IMG/VR virus record: IMGVR_UViG_3300044636_000167
Span: 1-33,882 of that record
Reading direction: 5' to 3' (one strand)
Source of the DNA: a virus
DNA: 33,882 nt
A program made the position numbers and the translations under genes. A model generated the notes under the pieces. It did no database searches, was not told where the DNA came from, and was given only the letters and a program-made list of their open reading frames with translations. Positions 20,017 to 27,504 of the stretch are shown piece by piece (position 1 is the stretch's first letter; each line of letters starts with the position of its first letter).

Positions 20017-20989
20017 TTTTAACAACGGTGTATTCTATCACAGACTGCAAGTGCCTTATAATGCTTTGCAAAGTGAAGGACATGATGTATTAAAAACACC
20101 ATCTCTACATTGGGAAGGTGGAATGGTTACTGTTGAAGAATTAAAGCAGTTTGATGTGATTGTTTTCAACCGTAACATATCGGACATCTTAGACCCTTCA
20201 CCAATATTTGCCAAAGCTAAAATAGCAGGAGTAAAGATAATAATGGATTTGGATGATTATTGGGATATAGTACCCGGTCACCCAATGTTTAGTTTTGCCC
20301 GGAAGACTAACTTTGCAAAATGTATTCAAGACCAATTGAAATATGCTGACCACATCACCACAACACATTCACATTTAAGAAGTCAAATAATCAAATTAGG
20401 AATAGACAAGAGTAAGGTAACAGTTTGCCGAAATGCAATAGACCCAAATGAACCACAATACAATCAAGATTTTACAGTTGAGAATAAATTAATGTGGCAA
20501 GGTTCAAGCACACACGCAATGGATTTAGAACTGTTGGGAGAAATACAGGAACCAATTACTTTATGCGGTTATCACTATTCTGATGAATGGTTTAAAATGT
20601 GCGGTAAAATAAAGCACCCGTTAAAAAAGGATATGTTAAATGTGAATGAATATATGAATCATTATCACGATACTTCCATAGCTTTGATACCTTTAAAAAA
20701 TAATCAGTTTAACAAAAACAAATCCGAATTAAAGATGATTGAAAGTGGATGGGCAAAGAAGGCGGTAATAGTATCAGACATACACCCTTATTCTATGCTT
20801 TCAAATCACATGGTTAATAGTTTGGTGTGTAAAGATAAGGCAGACTTCCAAAAGTATGCTACAATGCTGTTAAACAATGCTAATATGCAAAATGATTTAA
20901 GTAGTAAACTACATCAAGAAATTAAAGATAGATATTTGATTGATACAGTAAACGAAAGGCGATTAGAAATATTAAACAAATGGAAATAA
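19994..20989 (+). CDS. glycosyltransferase, GT-B fold (GT4-like)
   Basis: 331 residues. The start MRILLVGSFNNGVFYHRLQV is a Rossmann strand-loop typical of GT-B enzymes. IIMDLDDYWD and the linker region GIDKSKVTVCRNAIDP divide the two Rossmann halves. In the second half, LMWQGSSTHAMD and ELKMIESGWAKKAVIVSDIH carry the donor-binding acidic residue. It should transfer a sugar from a nucleotide donor. First enzyme of a six-gene glycan cluster, overlapping both neighbours. Confidence 0.75.
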   Translation: MRILLVGSFNNGVFYHRLQVPYNALQSEGHDVLKTPSLHWEGGMVTVEELKQFDVIVFNRNISDILDPSPIFAKAKIAGVKIIMDLDDYWDIVPGHPMFSFARKTNFAKCIQDQLKYADHITTTHSHLRSQIIKLGIDKSKVTVCRNAIDPNEPQYNQDFTVENKLMWQGSSTHAMDLELLGEIQEPITLCGYHYSDEWFKMCGKIKHPLKKDMLNVNEYMNHYHDTSIALIPLKNNQFNKNKSELKMIESGWAKKAVIVSDIHPYSMLSNHMVNSLVCKDKADFQKYATMLLNNANMQNDLSSKLHQEIKDRYLIDTVNERRLEILNKWK

Positions 20990-21168
20990 GCGAAGGATTA
21001 CTTCAAAAAGTAAAAGAATATAAAACTTCTCAAGCAGTTAGCTTAGGAGAATACGGTAATGAGTTAAAACATTTTTACCAACAAACCTACCACGCTTCGG
21101 TAGATTTAAATTGCAGCGGTTGTATTGGTAGAGCATTAACAAGGATTATTCGAGATAAAAATATATGA
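20980..21168 (+). CDS. small phage protein with CxxC
   Basis: 62 residues (MEISEGLLQKVKEYKTSQAV at the start) with VDLNCSGCIGRALTRI near the end. Similar short proteins with one Cys pair occur in Bacteroidota phage operons; their role is unknown. Its TGA overlaps the ATG at 21165 (ATGA), the normal coupling style here, but the gene that should begin there is interrupted. Confidence 0.5.
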   Translation: MEISEGLLQKVKEYKTSQAVSLGEYGNELKHFYQQTYHASVDLNCSGCIGRALTRIIRDKNI

Positions 21169-21215
21169 GTTTAATTGCTATGGCGGTGAAAATATTGTAT
21201 ATTTGTATATGGTAA
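21165..21215 (+). pseudogene. 5' remnant of interrupted glycosyltransferase gene
   Basis: ATG 21165 overlaps the previous stop through ATGA and reads MSLIAMAV before losing homology and stopping at 21215. The intact gene further on starts MCALISMAVFD, so the first eight residues correspond. The 10 bases TATGGCGGTG occur in both places (21179-21188, 21825-21834). The homing endonuclease gene lies between them. Confidence 0.6.
21175..21205 (+). promoter_or_regulatory. promoter of homing endonuclease (TTG N20 TATATTTG)
   Basis: TTG at 21175-21177 lies in the glycosyltransferase remnant and TATATTTG at 21198-21205 in the inserted DNA; spacing is 20 bases. The ATG follows the box by three bases. 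Confidence 0.5.
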
Positions 21216-21820
21216 AAATATATTCATTGATAGACCCAATAAATAATAATATAAGATATATTGGTAAAACAATTACTCCATTAAATGAACGATTAAAAGT
21301 TCATATTAATCAATCTAAAAAAGCAATAAAACCAACACATAAAGAGGCATGGATAAAATCATTAATTTTAAAAGGGGAAAGGCCAATTATAAAATTAATT
21401 GAAGAAGTTGAAATAGAAAAATGGGTTGAAAGAGAAATTTATTGGATTAAACATTATCCAAAATTAACTAATATTTCAATAGGCGGAGATGGTGGAAATT
21501 TGGGAGGCAAACATACTAATGAAAATTTAAAAAGATTAAGTATTAATGCAAAAAATATTAAAGGGTTTTATAAAAGTGGATTAGGTAGAAAATGGACAGA
21601 AGAACAAAAGGAAAAAAGAAGATTAAAACCAGCATGGAATAAAGGATTAAAAGGTAAAAAGGCATCAAATGAAACAAAATTAAAAATGAGTAATTCACAT
21701 AAAGGACATAAAAGAAAAGGTTTTAAATGGTCAGAAGAAGCTAAATTAAAATTTAAAGAAAGTCATGCAAAAGGATGGGAAACAAGACATAAAAATAAGG
21801 AGGTTATATGTGTGCGCTAA
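21209..21820 (+). CDS. GIY-YIG homing endonuclease with NUMOD3-type repeats
   Basis: 203 residues from ATG 21209. The catalytic domain shows VKIYSLIDPINNNIRYIGKT (GIY variant KIY, then YIG), Arg28 in LNERLKVHI and Glu76 in WVEREIYWIKHY. From about residue 98, DNA-binding NUMOD3-like repeats follow: GGKHTNENLKRLSINAKN, GLGRKWTEEQKEKRR, KASNETKLKMSNSHKGHK, GFKWSEEAKLKFKESHAKGW. Such free-standing endonucleases cut a related target lacking the insertion and spread by gene conversion. It splits the start of a glycosyltransferase gene, is very A-rich compared with its neighbours, and ends inside the rebuilt glycosyltransferase start. Family call is firm. Confidence 0.85.
   Translation: MVKIYSLIDPINNNIRYIGKTITPLNERLKVHINQSKKAIKPTHKEAWIKSLILKGERPIIKLIEEVEIEKWVEREIYWIKHYPKLTNISIGGDGGNLGGKHTNENLKRLSINAKNIKGFYKSGLGRKWTEEQKEKRRLKPAWNKGLKGKKASNETKLKMSNSHKGHKRKGFKWSEEAKLKFKESHAKGWETRHKNKEVICVR
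21797..21804 (+). promoter_or_regulatory. Shine-Dalgarno AAGGAGGT for the glycosyltransferase
   Basis: A full-length anti-16S match three bases before ATG 21808. It is exceptional because no other start in the window has such a site. It lies in the 3' end of the endonuclease gene. Confidence 0.55.
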
Positions 21821-22593
21821 TAAGTATGGCGGTGTTTGACACCGAAGAAAATCAAAAGTCTGAATTGACTTATCAAACTTTGTACTCACTACGAAGAACG
21901 GTAGACCTAAACAAACATAGGTTATTCGTGATTAATAATAATTCCTGCCGAAGAACAAAGGATATGTTAGATGTTATGAGCAAGGAACGACACCACAAAT
22001 TTACTGTTATTACTTTGCCAGAAAATATCGGAACTGCCGAAGCTGTAAATTTAGGATGGAAACATAAGCTACCCGGTGAAAACCTAATCAAGATGGATAA
22101 CGATGTAGTAATTCATTCCGTTGGGTGGGTTGATGAATTAGACAGGGCAATTGAACGTGATAAAACAATAGGAATTATAGGACTTAAAAGAAAAGACTTA
22201 TGGGAAAATCCATTTAGAAATGATGCATGGCATTCTGATTTAAAAATGTTACCACACGAATCGGGGCAATCGTGGATTATAGTAGAAGAAGTTAAGCACG
22301 TCATTGGTACTTGTCAAATGTATTCCGCTGCATTAATTGAAAAGATAGGATATTTATATCAACCCGGACTTTATGGTTATGATGATGTTTTAGCAAGTCA
22401 CCGAAGCCAAATAGCAGGGTTTTATAATTGTTTCTTGCCACATATTGAAATAGAACACATTGACCAAAAAGAAACACCACATTGGCAATGGAAAAGAGAT
22501 GAAGCCGAAAAGAAGAATGTTGAACAACAAAGAACAGTTTGGGAATATCACAACAAAAAAAGAAGCATTTATTATAATCCATATGAAAAATAA
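21808..22593 (+). CDS. glycosyltransferase, GT-A fold (GT2-like)
   Basis: 261 residues. LYSLRRTVDLNKHRLFVINN is the first Rossmann unit, NIGTAEAVNLGW the nucleotide-sugar motif, KMDNDV (Asp97-x-Asp99) the metal-binding DxD, and GYDDVLASHR a probable acceptor/catalytic acid region. It should transfer a sugar from a nucleotide donor. Its start codon and strong Shine-Dalgarno sequence lie inside the homing endonuclease gene; the original start remnant is at 21165. It overlaps the methyltransferase gene by 11 bases. Confidence 0.75.
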   Translation: MCALISMAVFDTEENQKSELTYQTLYSLRRTVDLNKHRLFVINNNSCRRTKDMLDVMSKERHHKFTVITLPENIGTAEAVNLGWKHKLPGENLIKMDNDVVIHSVGWVDELDRAIERDKTIGIIGLKRKDLWENPFRNDAWHSDLKMLPHESGQSWIIVEEVKHVIGTCQMYSAALIEKIGYLYQPGLYGYDDVLASHRSQIAGFYNCFLPHIEIEHIDQKETPHWQWKRDEAEKKNVEQQRTVWEYHNKKRSIYYNPYEK

Positions 22594-23182
22594 AATACCA
22601 CACATTTACGAATCAATAACAGGTTGGTTCAGTTTTCAGGACTTTTATAGTTTAATCGTTAAAAAGTTTCCTTCGGGTTCAAGGCTTGTGGAGGTGGGTA
22701 CTTATTATGGGTGTTCATTCTCTTACTTAGTTATCGAATCGTTAAACGCAGGTAAAGTATTTGACATTGTTGGAATTGATGCAGCACCTGAAGGATGGGG
22801 AGTTGAAGAAAACTTTGACAAAAATATGAAACCCTTTGAAGGTAAGTATCGTAAAATGTTTGGGGGTAATTCCTTTGATAGGATAAAAGAATTTGAAGAT
22901 GAATCTGTAGATTTTATGTTTATTGATGCAAACCACACCTATGAATTTGTTATTCGGGATATTCAGGCAGCATTACCAAAGATGAAACCGGGTGGAATAA
23001 TTGCCGGGCATGATTTCAACGGTGCGCATCCCGGAGTAGTTCAAGCGGTCATTGAATCTTTTATTGGTGATATTAATTTAGGGCGAGAAGGTGCATATCA
23101 CAAACCAAATACAGCTGATGGTAAACCGGGCAAAAGATTAGAATACCTAAAAGGGCAAGACGTATGGATTGTTCAGTTATAA
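22583..23182 (+). CDS. class I SAM-dependent methyltransferase
   Basis: 199 residues from ATG 22583. RLVEVGTYYGCSFSYLV contains the glycine-rich SAM-binding motif I (EVGTYYG, residues 37-43). DIVGIDAAP gives the acidic residue after strand 2, and DFMFIDANHTYEFVIRDIQA with MKPGGIIAGHDF matches the Methyltransf_24-type group often found in sugar-modifying clusters. It would methylate a sugar or related small acceptor. It overlaps genes on both sides, so it belongs to the glycan cluster. Confidence 0.75.
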   Translation: MKNKIPHIYESITGWFSFQDFYSLIVKKFPSGSRLVEVGTYYGCSFSYLVIESLNAGKVFDIVGIDAAPEGWGVEENFDKNMKPFEGKYRKMFGGNSFDRIKEFEDESVDFMFIDANHTYEFVIRDIQAALPKMKPGGIIAGHDFNGAHPGVVQAVIESFIGDINLGREGAYHKPNTADGKPGKRLEYLKGQDVWIVQL

Positions 23183-23649
23183 TAACTGCCAACGGTTCAG
23201 GGGAACGAATGAAGGCTATAACTGATAGTCCTAAATTTTCTTTGTACTATGGTAATAAAAGAATACTTGAACATTTATTAATTATTTTCCCAACTGCGAA
23301 AGTATTAACACATTATTCGATTCCCTATATTGACCAGTCTAAGATAATCAAATGCAAACCGACTAATTCCCGAAAAGAAACACTTGAAAACTTAAAGGGA
23401 ATGAAAAATGTTTTGATAGTGGATTGTGATATATTAGTTGAAAATATGTCATTTGCTTTTATCCAAAAGGATATACTATGTAAAAAAGGAAATGTAAACT
23501 CAGGACTTTATTATTTTGCACATATGGACAAAGCACTGGCAAAAATGCAAGGTGATGCAATCGAAACAGGAATGAACAATCCTTTAATTCATCCACTTGA
23601 AACAATCCATTTAGGCACACCCGAAGAATATTATAACGCAATACTATGA
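23164..23649 (+). CDS. sugar/alcohol-phosphate nucleotidyltransferase-like
   Basis: 161 residues. VIITANGSGERMKAI is the nucleotide-binding loop (GxGxRM) of NTP-transferases, with Lys24 in the KFSLYYG segment as the expected catalytic lysine, and IVDCDILVE (Asp87-x-Asp89) as the metal-binding pair. It activates a phosphorylated substrate by transferring a nucleotide. It is shorter than typical enzymes, so the sugar-binding lobe is reduced. The next gene encodes a phosphatase-kinase fusion that could supply or trim the phosphorylated substrate; four-base ATGA overlap. Confidence 0.65.
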   Translation: MDCSVIITANGSGERMKAITDSPKFSLYYGNKRILEHLLIIFPTAKVLTHYSIPYIDQSKIIKCKPTNSRKETLENLKGMKNVLIVDCDILVENMSFAFIQKDILCKKGNVNSGLYYFAHMDKALAKMQGDAIETGMNNPLIHPLETIHLGTPEEYYNAIL

Positions 23650-24578
23650 TAATATCAATTGACTTCGATAACACCCTTGCAATGGGCAACGGTTCACACA
23701 TTGAACTACTCCAACCTAACCGAGAATTAATAGAACGGTTAAACAAAGTTAAAGGCTATAAAAAAATAGTAACCGCAAGGGGTGCAAAGTATGGATTAGA
23801 TGAAGACATTAAACGAAAGATTTATGAACTACCAATAAAAATATGGTTAAACACTTATGGGGTAAAGTTTAATGAAATTTCATTTAATAAAGAATATGCA
23901 CATCTTTACATTGATGACATGACCATCCGACCTGATGAAGATTTCACCGAAATACAATCCAAGTTTACAGGTAATCAAATAATTCAAACTAAAGACAGCG
24001 TTATCAAATATTGTAAAACATCACTTCAAGAAGCTAAGTGGTATGAGTTAGCTGGGTACGAGGGAATAAACATTCCTAAAGTTTTATTTGTAAATGATGA
24101 ATTGATTATTACTCAAAAGATACAAGGCAATAAACCTACTCCCGAAGATATATTAGACCTACTGATTAAATTTAAGGAAATAAAATCATATTCACAGGCG
24201 AATTTTCAAACCTACATTGATAACATACCACACCCAAAGATTAAAGAATACTTAGGTGACATCTATAAACAAATGAAACCTACTTTTTTTCATGGTGATT
24301 TATCAACTACCAACGTATTAACCCGATTTGGTAAAACTTATCTAATAGACCCAAACTATAAAGGAATATTTGGGAATTACCAAACCGATGCAGGTAAAGC
24401 TATTTGGTCTTTCCTTGTTTATGAACGTGACTTACAATCCGCAAAAAGAATAAGCCATGATAAGAATGTATGGTTATTAGCAGCAGCCGAAGGAAGTAGA
24501 GTAGCAAAGTATAACGAAAAGTATAATTCATTTGTAAATAATATCCTTGACATCTATGAGAGTATGCCTAATATATAG
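23646..24578 (+). CDS. HAD phosphatase fused to APH/choline-kinase-like kinase
   Basis: 310 residues in two domains. Residues 1-105 form a small HAD phosphatase: IDFDNT (nucleophile Asp6, Asp8), VTARG and YIDDMTIRPDEDF. Residues 120-310 have a kinase-like fold: FFHGDLSTTNVL (catalytic Asp218, Asn223) and YLIDPN (metal-binding Asp235), the Brenner motif of aminoglycoside/choline/sugar kinases. One chain thus appears to phosphorylate and dephosphorylate small molecules. With the nucleotidyltransferase it recalls capsule or phosphocholine-type activation pathways, though the substrate is unknown. It overlaps both neighbours. Confidence 0.7.
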   Translation: MIISIDFDNTLAMGNGSHIELLQPNRELIERLNKVKGYKKIVTARGAKYGLDEDIKRKIYELPIKIWLNTYGVKFNEISFNKEYAHLYIDDMTIRPDEDFTEIQSKFTGNQIIQTKDSVIKYCKTSLQEAKWYELAGYEGINIPKVLFVNDELIITQKIQGNKPTPEDILDLLIKFKEIKSYSQANFQTYIDNIPHPKIKEYLGDIYKQMKPTFFHGDLSTTNVLTRFGKTYLIDPNYKGIFGNYQTDAGKAIWSFLVYERDLQSAKRISHDKNVWLLAAAEGSRVAKYNEKYNSFVNNILDIYESMPNI

Positions 24579-25104
24579 TGGATGGCTAAGAACCTACCAA
24601 TATTGCAAACCTAATCATATTGAAATGTTAGGAGTTCATGATGAATTTCACATCAACGAAAACAACACTGATATAGATTATCACAAAGAAGACATAGAAG
24701 AATACAACCTTCACCGCATCCCCGAAACAGTTGTAAGACATACATTAAACCAATGGCGAAATAATTGGTTAGCATTTAACAAAGTACCAATGATGAGTTA
24801 TGACATACTTGTAAGAATGCGTTATGATGTGGAACTAACAAACAAAATTGACTTTTCTACTTATAATATTGAGGACAATGTTGTTTATATTCCCGAAGGA
24901 AATGATTACCGGGATGGATGCAATGACCAGTTAGCTTTTGGAAACTTTATAACTATGCAAAAATACTTTTCAGTATATCAACATCATAAAGAAATATTTA
25001 GCAAAGGTTATAAGTTCCACACCGAAAGCTATCTTAAAAGAAACCTTGAAATGCAAGGAGTAAAAATAATTAGAATACCAACCCAAACAATAATTAAAAG
25101 GTAA
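24556..25104 (+). CDS. putative glycosyltransferase-like protein
   Basis: 182 residues from ATG 24556; a TTG at 24547 is an alternative. MRVCLIYSGWLRTYQYCKPN opens like a Rossmann strand, SYDILVRMRYDVEL resembles the R-x-R-x-D-x segment of a group of polysaccharide-associated transferases, and YIPEGNDYRDGCNDQLAFGN a later acceptor-side motif. It lacks a textbook DxD. Its position at the end of the glycan cluster favours a sugar-transfer role. Moderate certainty. Confidence 0.5.
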   Translation: MRVCLIYSGWLRTYQYCKPNHIEMLGVHDEFHINENNTDIDYHKEDIEEYNLHRIPETVVRHTLNQWRNNWLAFNKVPMMSYDILVRMRYDVELTNKIDFSTYNIEDNVVYIPEGNDYRDGCNDQLAFGNFITMQKYFSVYQHHKEIFSKGYKFHTESYLKRNLEMQGVKIIRIPTQTIIKR

Positions 25105-25196
25105 TGGGAGTACACAAAGCAGTTGATGAATGGAATCAAGAAGGATTTAAAGAACTATTTAGCTTAGTTCATATTAGAGTATTTAAAAAGATATAA
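25104..25196 (+). CDS. 30-residue peptide between glycan and packaging genes
   Basis: MGVHKAVDEWNQEGFKELFS is followed by LVHIRVFKKI. The ATG overlaps the previous stop (TAATG) and it ends two bases before the terminase small subunit gene. Helical; unrecognised. Its exact fit into the gap supports translation. Confidence 0.4.
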   Translation: MGVHKAVDEWNQEGFKELFSLVHIRVFKKI

Positions 25197-25198
25197 TT

Positions 25199-25621
25199 AT
25201 GGCAATGGGAAGACCGAGGGTAATAGAAAGCCCCGAAATATTAAAAGACTTATTTGATAATTACCAAAGATTAACTAAACTTAATCCTATTATAGTAGTT
25301 GATTTTGTAGGAGGGAAAGGAAGCAGAGCCGAAAGAGAAAAGGAAAGACCTTTGACAATGGAAGGATTTGAAATATTTTGTTTTAAAGAAGATTACACCG
25401 CAGATTTAAGTAGATATTTTGCAAATAAAGACGATAAATATTCAGACTTTTGCGCTATCTGTTTATATATTAGAAAGGTAATAAGAGATGACCAAATTTC
25501 AGGCGGCATGGCAGGTATCTACAACCCAAGCATCACCCAACGTCTTAACGGATTGGTAGAGAAGACACAAACCGATTTAAATGCTAACGTAAACATTCTA
25601 AACATAGACCCTCTTGAATGA
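25199..25621 (+). CDS. terS: terminase small subunit
   Basis: 140 residues. MGRPRVIESPEILKDLFDNY, NPIIVVDFVGGKG, ERPLTMEGFEIFC and GGMAGIYNPSITQRLNGLVE form the pattern of the Bacteroidota phage small terminase family, which recognises the packaging start on phage DNA and recruits the large subunit. The N-terminal half is DNA-binding in related phages, the C-terminal tail contacts the large subunit. It is coupled to the large subunit gene by ATGA. Confidence 0.8.
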   Translation: MAMGRPRVIESPEILKDLFDNYQRLTKLNPIIVVDFVGGKGSRAEREKERPLTMEGFEIFCFKEDYTADLSRYFANKDDKYSDFCAICLYIRKVIRDDQISGGMAGIYNPSITQRLNGLVEKTQTDLNANVNILNIDPLE

Positions 25622-26796
25622 TTCAGCAGACCACAGCACTAAGAAAGATAAGCGGATTAAAGAAGCGTATTAAAGTAATACGAGGTGGTCAAGGTGCAGG
25701 TAAGACAATATCAATATTAATTCTATTAATTAATCACGCCAGTAGCAAAGCTAACAAAGAGATTCTAATAGTATCTGAAGAACTAACTAAGATGCGTTTA
25801 ACGGTCATCAAAGACTTTGTTAAAGTGATGCAGTTAGCAGGAATATATCAAGAGAGCCATTTCTTAGCAGGTACTTTATATAGATTTAAAAATGGTTCAT
25901 TCATTAAGTTTATTGGATTAGATAAGGAAGACATAGGCAAAGGATTAAGATGTGACATAGCTTATTTTAATGAGGTAAATAAAATAGACTTTGAAAGCTA
26001 CCGACAAGTGGCAAGTAGAGCAAATAAGATATTTTGTGATTACAATCCCGATGCAGAGTTCTTTATAGACAAGGAGGTAATAGGTAGAGATGATTGTGAC
26101 TTCCTTCAACTTACCTATGCTGATAATGAGTTATTAGATGAGAACGAAAGAAAAGAGATACTAAGCTATAAAGACAAAGGATATAACCCCGATGGCACTA
26201 TATTAAATGAGTATTGGGCAAACCTTTGGAACGTTTACGGACTTGGAAACATTGGAAGCCTTAGAGGTGTAGTGTTTAGTAATTGGACAGACATTGAACA
26301 ATTACCACAGGAAGCTAAACTATTGGGTTACGGTGCAGACTGGGGATTTACTAATGACCCGACAACTTTAATAGGTATCTACCAATGGAACGGACAATAT
26401 ATCTTTGATGAAATAATCTACCAAAAAGGATTAGTCAATAGTGAGATAGCAAATATGTATAAAGCAAAGGGAGTAGATAGAAGTGTAACGATATGGGGAG
26501 ATAGTGCAGAGCCTAAAACCATACAAGACATATCTAACTATGGATACAGAATTAAAGGTGCTGACAAAGGAAAGGACAGTGTTATGTTTGGAATTAGTCT
26601 TATGCAGGAACAGAAGTTCTTAGTCACTAAACAATCCACTAACCTAATCAAAGAACTACGAAGTTATATTTGGGATACAGATAGGTCAGGAAAACAAATT
26701 AATAAGCCTATTGATGCCTATAATCACGGAATTGACAGTTTACGTTATTACTTTACATCGTTAAATAAGAACTATGGAAAGTATGATATTAGGTAA
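25618..26796 (+). CDS. terL: terminase large subunit
   Basis: 392 residues. Packaging ATPase with Walker A RGGQGAGKT (ending at Thr30), Walker B DIAYFNEV (Glu119), and coupling region DYNPDAEFF. The RNase H-like nuclease domain starts with GYGADWGF (Asp241) and has TIWGDSAEP (Asp295) and NHGIDSLRYY near residue 370. It drives DNA into the head and cuts it into genome lengths. Length is slightly short but both domains are complete. The gene follows terS directly; a new transcription or translation start for tail genes lies at its end. Confidence 0.9.
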   Translation: MIQQTTALRKISGLKKRIKVIRGGQGAGKTISILILLINHASSKANKEILIVSEELTKMRLTVIKDFVKVMQLAGIYQESHFLAGTLYRFKNGSFIKFIGLDKEDIGKGLRCDIAYFNEVNKIDFESYRQVASRANKIFCDYNPDAEFFIDKEVIGRDDCDFLQLTYADNELLDENERKEILSYKDKGYNPDGTILNEYWANLWNVYGLGNIGSLRGVVFSNWTDIEQLPQEAKLLGYGADWGFTNDPTTLIGIYQWNGQYIFDEIIYQKGLVNSEIANMYKAKGVDRSVTIWGDSAEPKTIQDISNYGYRIKGADKGKDSVMFGISLMQEQKFLVTKQSTNLIKELRSYIWDTDRSGKQINKPIDAYNHGIDSLRYYFTSLNKNYGKYDIR

Positions 26797-26802
26797 AAGT
26801 AT

Positions 26803-26810
26803 TATATTTG
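26803..26810 (+). promoter_or_regulatory. -7 box TATATTTG before tail chaperone
   Basis: A perfect TAnnTTTG five bases before ATG 26816. No TTG at normal -33 distance. It resembles the other near-leaderless starts in this window. Confidence 0.35.
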
Positions 26811-26815
26811 AAACA

Positions 26816-27355
26816 ATGAATTGGGAAAACATTAGTATTAAGCAATCATACGAACTTCAAAAGGCAAGTGAGTTGTATGAAGATGAGTTTGATAAGAAAT
26901 TAGCAGTCTTAGCAGCGATAGAGGGTTTAACCTTTGATGAGGCATTAGAGTTAAAGATAAGTGAGATAACTAAGCTAACGGCTAAGTATGGCTTTTTAGA
27001 GCAACCGATTAAAACCAAGTTAGTAACTAAGTGGAACGGATATAACTTTGTCATCAAGCTAAGTGATATGAAGGCAGGGCAAATGATTGACTTCTTAGAA
27101 ACCTGCAAGGAAGACTTATCAGATAAGATTCATATTATACTTGCCATCCTTGACACTGGAGATAAAGAGTTTGATACTAAAGCAGATGACATATTACATA
27201 ACTGCCCAATCACAGTTGCAAAAGGAATAAGTGATTTTTTTTTTCGCAAATACAACTTGTCACCAAGAATTATCCAAGACTATTCCCTCAAGAAATTGAA
27301 GGAGATGAACAAGATATTGAAGAGCCAAGCCCAAACATTAGCGGAAACTTCTTAG
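26816..27355 (+). CDS. tail assembly chaperone, short form (G-like)
   Basis: 179 residues from ATG 26816 (MNWENISIKQSYELQKASEL); in-frame ATGs at 26774 and 26783 overlap terL and are alternatives. DKKLAVLAAIEGLTFDEALE, LVTKWNGYNFVIKLSDMKAG and QMIDFLETC correspond to the tail-chaperone family of Bacteroidota siphophages, which guides the tape measure during tail assembly. A ten-T run lies at codons for FFF, where a -1 shift gives a longer product. Here the tail module follows packaging genes, with the tape measure further downstream, as expected for chaperone genes. Confidence 0.65.
   Translation: MNWENISIKQSYELQKASELYEDEFDKKLAVLAAIEGLTFDEALELKISEITKLTAKYGFLEQPIKTKLVTKWNGYNFVIKLSDMKAGQMIDFLETCKEDLSDKIHIILAILDTGDKEFDTKADDILHNCPITVAKGISDFFFRKYNLSPRIIQDYSLKKLKEMNKILKSQAQTLAETS
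27235..27244 (+). other. slippery T10 run, probable -1 frameshift site
   Basis: GAT TTT TTT TTT CGC in the zero frame. Slipping back one base continues as TCG CAA ATA and stays open to the TGA at 27502-27504. Programmed -1 shifts at this point in tail-chaperone genes are well known (lambda G/GT). Confidence 0.6.
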
Positions 27356-27504
27356 AGGTTTACAGTTGGTTTATATGGTTGGAGAAGTTATCAAAGGTAT
27401 GTAATTGTCGGACAGTTGAAATATACGATTGGAAGGCAGCCGAACTACTTAATTGGATGGAATACATTTTGAACAAAGAAGCATTTGAAAGTTTACAGAA
27501 ATGA
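27236..27504 (+). CDS. tail assembly chaperone frameshift extension (T-like)
   Basis: After a -1 shift at the T run, 86 further codons follow: SQIQLVTKNYPRLFPQEIEG, then a central NFLEVYSWFIWLEKLSKVCN and AAELLNWMEYILNKEAFESL. The pattern YSWFxWLEKL...LLNWMxY resembles the C-terminal T part of Bacteroidota tail chaperones. The stop at 27502-27504 overlaps the next gene's ATG in the usual ATGA manner, although no other gene covers 27356-27500. This strongly suggests that the shifted frame is translated. A homopolymer sequencing error that splits one continuous gene is the alternative. Confidence 0.6.

Noticed and set aside
22301-22605. Minus-strand open frames opposite the glycosyltransferase gene
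   Set aside because: They are shadows of a clear + strand gene; the whole window is transcribed in one direction and the frames show hydrophobic, low-complexity translations without starts or promoters.
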